Positions 61,257-64,000 of a DNA stretch of 64,000 nt are shown here, piece by piece; position 1 is the stretch's first letter; the number at the start of each line of letters is the position of its first letter. The position numbers and the translations under genes are program-made. Location of the stretch: the NCBI GenBank assembly GCA_002281875.1, contig NCHN01000009.1, forward strand, positions 43,203 through 107,202, read 5' to 3'. Below the pieces are notes generated by a model, which was not told the origin of the DNA, ran no database searches, and was given only the letters and a program-made list of their open reading frames with translations. The DNA comes from Sphingobacteriia bacterium 24-36-13. GTDB lineage: Bacteria > Bacteroidota > Bacteroidia > Chitinophagales > Chitinophagaceae.

Positions 61257-61271
61257 AATTAAGAAAAAAGC

Positions 61272-63785
61272 ATGGCTAAAGAGAAAATAGATAGAAGGGT
61301 TTTTGAAAATGAAACCGGTGTTCAAGGACAGTATAAAAACTGGTTCTTAGAGTATGCATCTTATGTAATACTCGAAAGGGCTGTGCCCGCATTAGAAGAT
61401 GGCCTTAAGCCAGTACAAAGAAGAATTCTTCATTCCATGAAAGAAATGGATGATGGCAGATTCAACAAAGTAGCTAATATTATTGGCCAAAGTATGCAAT
61501 ACCATCCACACGGGGATGCTAGTATTGGAGATGCATTGGTAAACCTTGGGCAAAAAGATTTATTAATAGAAACACAGGGAAACTGGGGAGATGTTAGAAC
61601 AGGAGATGCAGCGGCTGCATCTCGTTATATTGAAGCTCGCTTGTCTAAGTTTGCTTTGGAAGTAGCTTTTAATGCCAAAACAACTGAATGGCAATTAAGT
61701 TATGACGGACGAAAAAATGAGCCAGTTAATTTGCCCATGAAATTTCCTTTGCTATTGGCTCAAGGAGCAGATGGTATTGCAGTTGGATTATCTACTAAAA
61801 TTCTACCTCATAATTTTTGTGAACTAATTGATGCTTCTATTAAATATTTGAGGGGTAAGAAATTTGAACTATTCCCCGATTTCCAAACTGGGGGAATGAT
61901 TGATGTGTCTGGATATAATGAAGGGAAACGAGGAGGAAAGGTAAGAGTTCGAGCACATGTAGAAGAATTGGATAAAAAAACATTGGTGATTCGAGATGTG
62001 CCTTACGGTGTTACTACTACTCAACTAATGGAGAGTATCACCAAAGCCAATGATCAAGGAAAAATTAAAATCAAGAAAGTTACTGACGTTACAGCTAAAG
62101 ATGTAGAAATTCAAATTGACTTAGCCGCTGGTATATCACCTGATATTACCATTGATGCATTATATGCATTCACCGATTGTGAAGTCAGTATTTCGCCCAA
62201 TGCTTGTGTTATTGAAAATCATAAACCAAGGTTTATGGGTGTTCAAGAATTATTGCGTTGTTCTGTAGACAATACCAAGCATTTATTAAAACGTGAATTA
62301 GAGATAAAGCTCGGAGAATTAGAAGACAAATGGCATTATACATCTCTAGAAAAAATATTCTTTGAAGAAAAAATTTATAAAGAATTAGAACAAAAACATG
62401 AAACCTGGGAACATGTAATTGAAGCCATAGATAAGGGGTTTGCTCCGTTTAAAAAGAAATTGAAAAGAGCAATTGAAAGAGAAGATATTTTAAAACTAAC
62501 AGAAAAGCCTGTTAGAAGAATCTATCGATTAGACATCAATGAGTTGAATCAACAAATCAAAGGGATAGAGGCAGATATTCAAGAAGTAAACCACCATCTG
62601 GAGAACTTGACAGATTATGCAGTGGCATATTATGATAATTTATTGAAGAAGTTTGGTAAAGGGAGAGAACGCAAAACTGAAATAAAAGAGTTTGATACCA
62701 TACAAGTAAAACAGGTGGCCATTGCGAATACCAAATTGTACATCAATAGAGCAGAAGGTTTTATTGGAACAGGACTTAAGAAAGATGAATTCTTATGCGA
62801 GTGTTCCGATTATGATGATATCATTGCTTTTACCAAAACCGGTACAATGAAAGTGGTAAAAGTGTCTGATAAAACATTTATTGGGAAAGACATCATACAC
62901 GCAGCCATTTTTGAGAAAAATGATGAACGTACTACGTATAATATGATTTATCTAGATGGTAAATCAGGGGTTAGTTATGCAAAGCGTTTTAATGTAACTG
63001 GTGTAACCAGAGAAAAAGAATACGATTTAACAAAAGGGTCTGAAAAAAGTAAAGTACATTATTTAACTGCTAATCCCAACGGTGAAGCAGAAACGCTAAA
63101 AATAATTTTGAGTCCTAATTGTACTGCAAGAATTAAAGAACTTGATTTCTATTTTGAAGAATTAGAAATCAAGGGTAGAAGCAGTATGGGTAATCAGGTT
63201 ACTAAATACCCTATTAAAACGGTTAAATTAAAAGAAGCTGGTAAGAGCACATTGGCAGGTAGGAAACTTTGGTTTGATGATAAATTTGGAAGATTAAATA
63301 CGGAAGAGAAAGGTCAATATCTCGGAATGTTTGAAGATGAAAAAATCATAGTAATTTACAATGATGGTTCCTATGAATTAACTGATACAGAAATCACCCA
63401 AAGGTTTGAACCAGAAAAAATTGCATTGGTGGAACAGTTCAATCCTGAAAAAAACATCACTGCAGTTTATTTAGATGCCGATAAGGGGCAATACAATATC
63501 AAGCGATTCAAAATAGAAACCACCACGTTGAAAACCCAGTTTGTATTTATTAAAGAGGGTAAAGACAACAGATTGGAAGCAGTTACTACAGAACAAGAGC
63601 CCATTTTAGTGGTACAAACAGGAAGAGGGCAGCAAGTTAGAAAAGCTAAATTTAAAGTGGCTAAAATGGTGGAAGTGATGGGTTGGAAAGCGGTAGGGGC
63701 AAAACTTACCGATTTTAATAAGAGTATTGAAATGGAGTGGGAAGTAAGGCCGCCTTCGGATACCGCACAAACAGAATTATTTTAA
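61272..63785 (+). CDS. parC: DNA topoisomerase IV subunit A
   Basis: The 837-residue subunit breaks and rejoins DNA. The quinolone-resistance region and active site are intact: GQSMQYHPHGDASIGDAL and AAAASRYIEARLSKFA with catalytic Tyr119. The N-terminal LERAVPALEDGLKPVQRRIL and the C-terminal pinwheel domain (from about residue 490, with VKQVAIANTKLYI and FTKTGTMKVVKVSD) are as expected. The GyrA-box is not evident, supporting ParC over GyrA. It is the fourth gene of the operon led by parE, followed after nine bases by the truncated S1-like gene. Confidence 0.93.
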   Translation: MAKEKIDRRVFENETGVQGQYKNWFLEYASYVILERAVPALEDGLKPVQRRILHSMKEMDDGRFNKVANIIGQSMQYHPHGDASIGDALVNLGQKDLLIETQGNWGDVRTGDAAAASRYIEARLSKFALEVAFNAKTTEWQLSYDGRKNEPVNLPMKFPLLLAQGADGIAVGLSTKILPHNFCELIDASIKYLRGKKFELFPDFQTGGMIDVSGYNEGKRGGKVRVRAHVEELDKKTLVIRDVPYGVTTTQLMESITKANDQGKIKIKKVTDVTAKDVEIQIDLAAGISPDITIDALYAFTDCEVSISPNACVIENHKPRFMGVQELLRCSVDNTKHLLKRELEIKLGELEDKWHYTSLEKIFFEEKIYKELEQKHETWEHVIEAIDKGFAPFKKKLKRAIEREDILKLTEKPVRRIYRLDINELNQQIKGIEADIQEVNHHLENLTDYAVAYYDNLLKKFGKGRERKTEIKEFDTIQVKQVAIANTKLYINRAEGFIGTGLKKDEFLCECSDYDDIIAFTKTGTMKVVKVSDKTFIGKDIIHAAIFEKNDERTTYNMIYLDGKSGVSYAKRFNVTGVTREKEYDLTKGSEKSKVHYLTANPNGEAETLKIILSPNCTARIKELDFYFEELEIKGRSSMGNQVTKYPIKTVKLKEAGKSTLAGRKLWFDDKFGRLNTEEKGQYLGMFEDEKIIVIYNDGSYELTDTEITQRFEPEKIALVEQFNPEKNITAVYLDADKGQYNIKRFKIETTTLKTQFVFIKEGKDNRLEAVTTEQEPILVVQTGRGQQVRKAKFKVAKMVEVMGWKAVGAKLTDFNKSIEMEWEVRPPSDTAQTELF

Positions 63786-63794
63786 AACACAGTT

Positions 63795-64000
63795 ATGGAA
63801 ACAGTTAAGGTAGGCCAATTCAATACATTAAGAGTAAATAGAAAAGTAGAATTTGGTTTCTATTTAGAAGACGGTGCTGAAGGTATTCTTTTACCCAAAA
63901 GATTTGCTCCAAATCACTTAAATATTGACGACGAAATTGAAGTGTTTGTTTACCATGATTCAGATAATCGATTGATAGCAACTACCCAAAAACCCAAAGC
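63795..64000 (+). CDS. CvfB-like S1 RNA-binding protein, N-terminal part (3' truncated)
   Basis: Only the first 68 codons lie in the window. METVKVGQFNTLRVNRKVEF, then GFYLEDGAEGILLPKRF, is the S1-like beta-barrel that opens CvfB/YitL-type proteins; LNIDDEIEVFVYHDSDNRLI continues the first repeat. Members bind RNA and affect virulence-factor or ribosome-related expression in Firmicutes; their role in Bacteroidota is unclear. The start codon follows the parC stop by nine bases, so it joins the topoisomerase IV transcript. Confidence 0.78.
   Translation, partial: METVKVGQFNTLRVNRKVEFGFYLEDGAEGILLPKRFAPNHLNIDDEIEVFVYHDSDNRLIATTQKPK

Overview
This is an AT-rich 64 kb chromosomal segment from a member of the Bacteroidota, most likely a Chitinophagaceae relative (Sediminibacterium-like; the family-level guess is inference). 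The evidence is gene content: Oar-like TonB-dependent receptors with carboxypeptidase-regulatory N-termini, DUF4382, DUF2911, DUF1835 and PafA-type proteins, an ECF sigma factor coupled to a membrane-anchored beta-barrel protein, the futalosine-route enzyme MqnA, and a TamB-like giant protein. The cis signals agree: promoters fit the Bacteroidota pattern (TTG, 17-23 nt, TAnnTTTG), Shine-Dalgarno sequences are mostly weak, and at least five genes appear to start with TTG. I saw no rRNA, tRNA, CRISPR array, IS element or prophage. No gene-free stretch exceeds about 300 bases.

Layout. 1-2735: end of a DUF4382 gene, a saccharopine-dehydrogenase-like reductase and a Tet-type MFS exporter. 2725-5943 (minus): an ECF sigma factor, a trans-envelope beta-barrel protein with a duplicated cytoplasmic motif, and a lipoprotein; this looks like one envelope-signalling operon. 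6022-9134: a GCS2-type carboxylate-amine ligase and an ATP-grasp ligase (minus), with a divergent Fes-like esterase; this is a candidate uncharacterised amide-metabolite locus. 9154-15798: two paralogous Oar-like TonB receptors without SusD. 15841-19862: ribBA, an S74-tail-like secreted protein, phoH, rpe. 19944-23395: a TolB-like propeller, a small membrane protein, homogentisate dioxygenase, and a small protein of unknown function. 23513-27362: infA-rpmJ-rpsM-rpsK-rpsD-rpoA-rplQ, with structured intergenic leaders. 27399-30542: carA, aroQ, a GT39 membrane glycosyltransferase. 30539-36707 (minus): the TamB-like protein and purB. 36774-41931: mqnA followed by a small glycan cluster (GT2, TylF-like and SAM methyltransferases, GT4, GT8-like). 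41928-50539: a MORN-like protein, a propeller gene apparently broken by an internal deletion, a methyltransferase, an M16 protease and a PafA-like phosphatase. 50613-58031: an alpha-oxoamine synthase (probably serine palmitoyltransferase), a DUF2911 protein, xerD, two YkgJ Fe-S-like proteins, a Ycf48-like propeller, tcdA, namZ. 58117-64000: a topoisomerase IV operon, parE-DUF1835-cupin-parC, followed by a truncated S1-like (CvfB-type) gene.

Most of the window is housekeeping. The parts most worth following are the sigma/trans-envelope-barrel/lipoprotein operon, the amidoligase/ATP-grasp/esterase locus, the structured leaders in the ribosomal protein operon, the two unexplained genes inside the topoisomerase IV operon, and the broken propeller gene.
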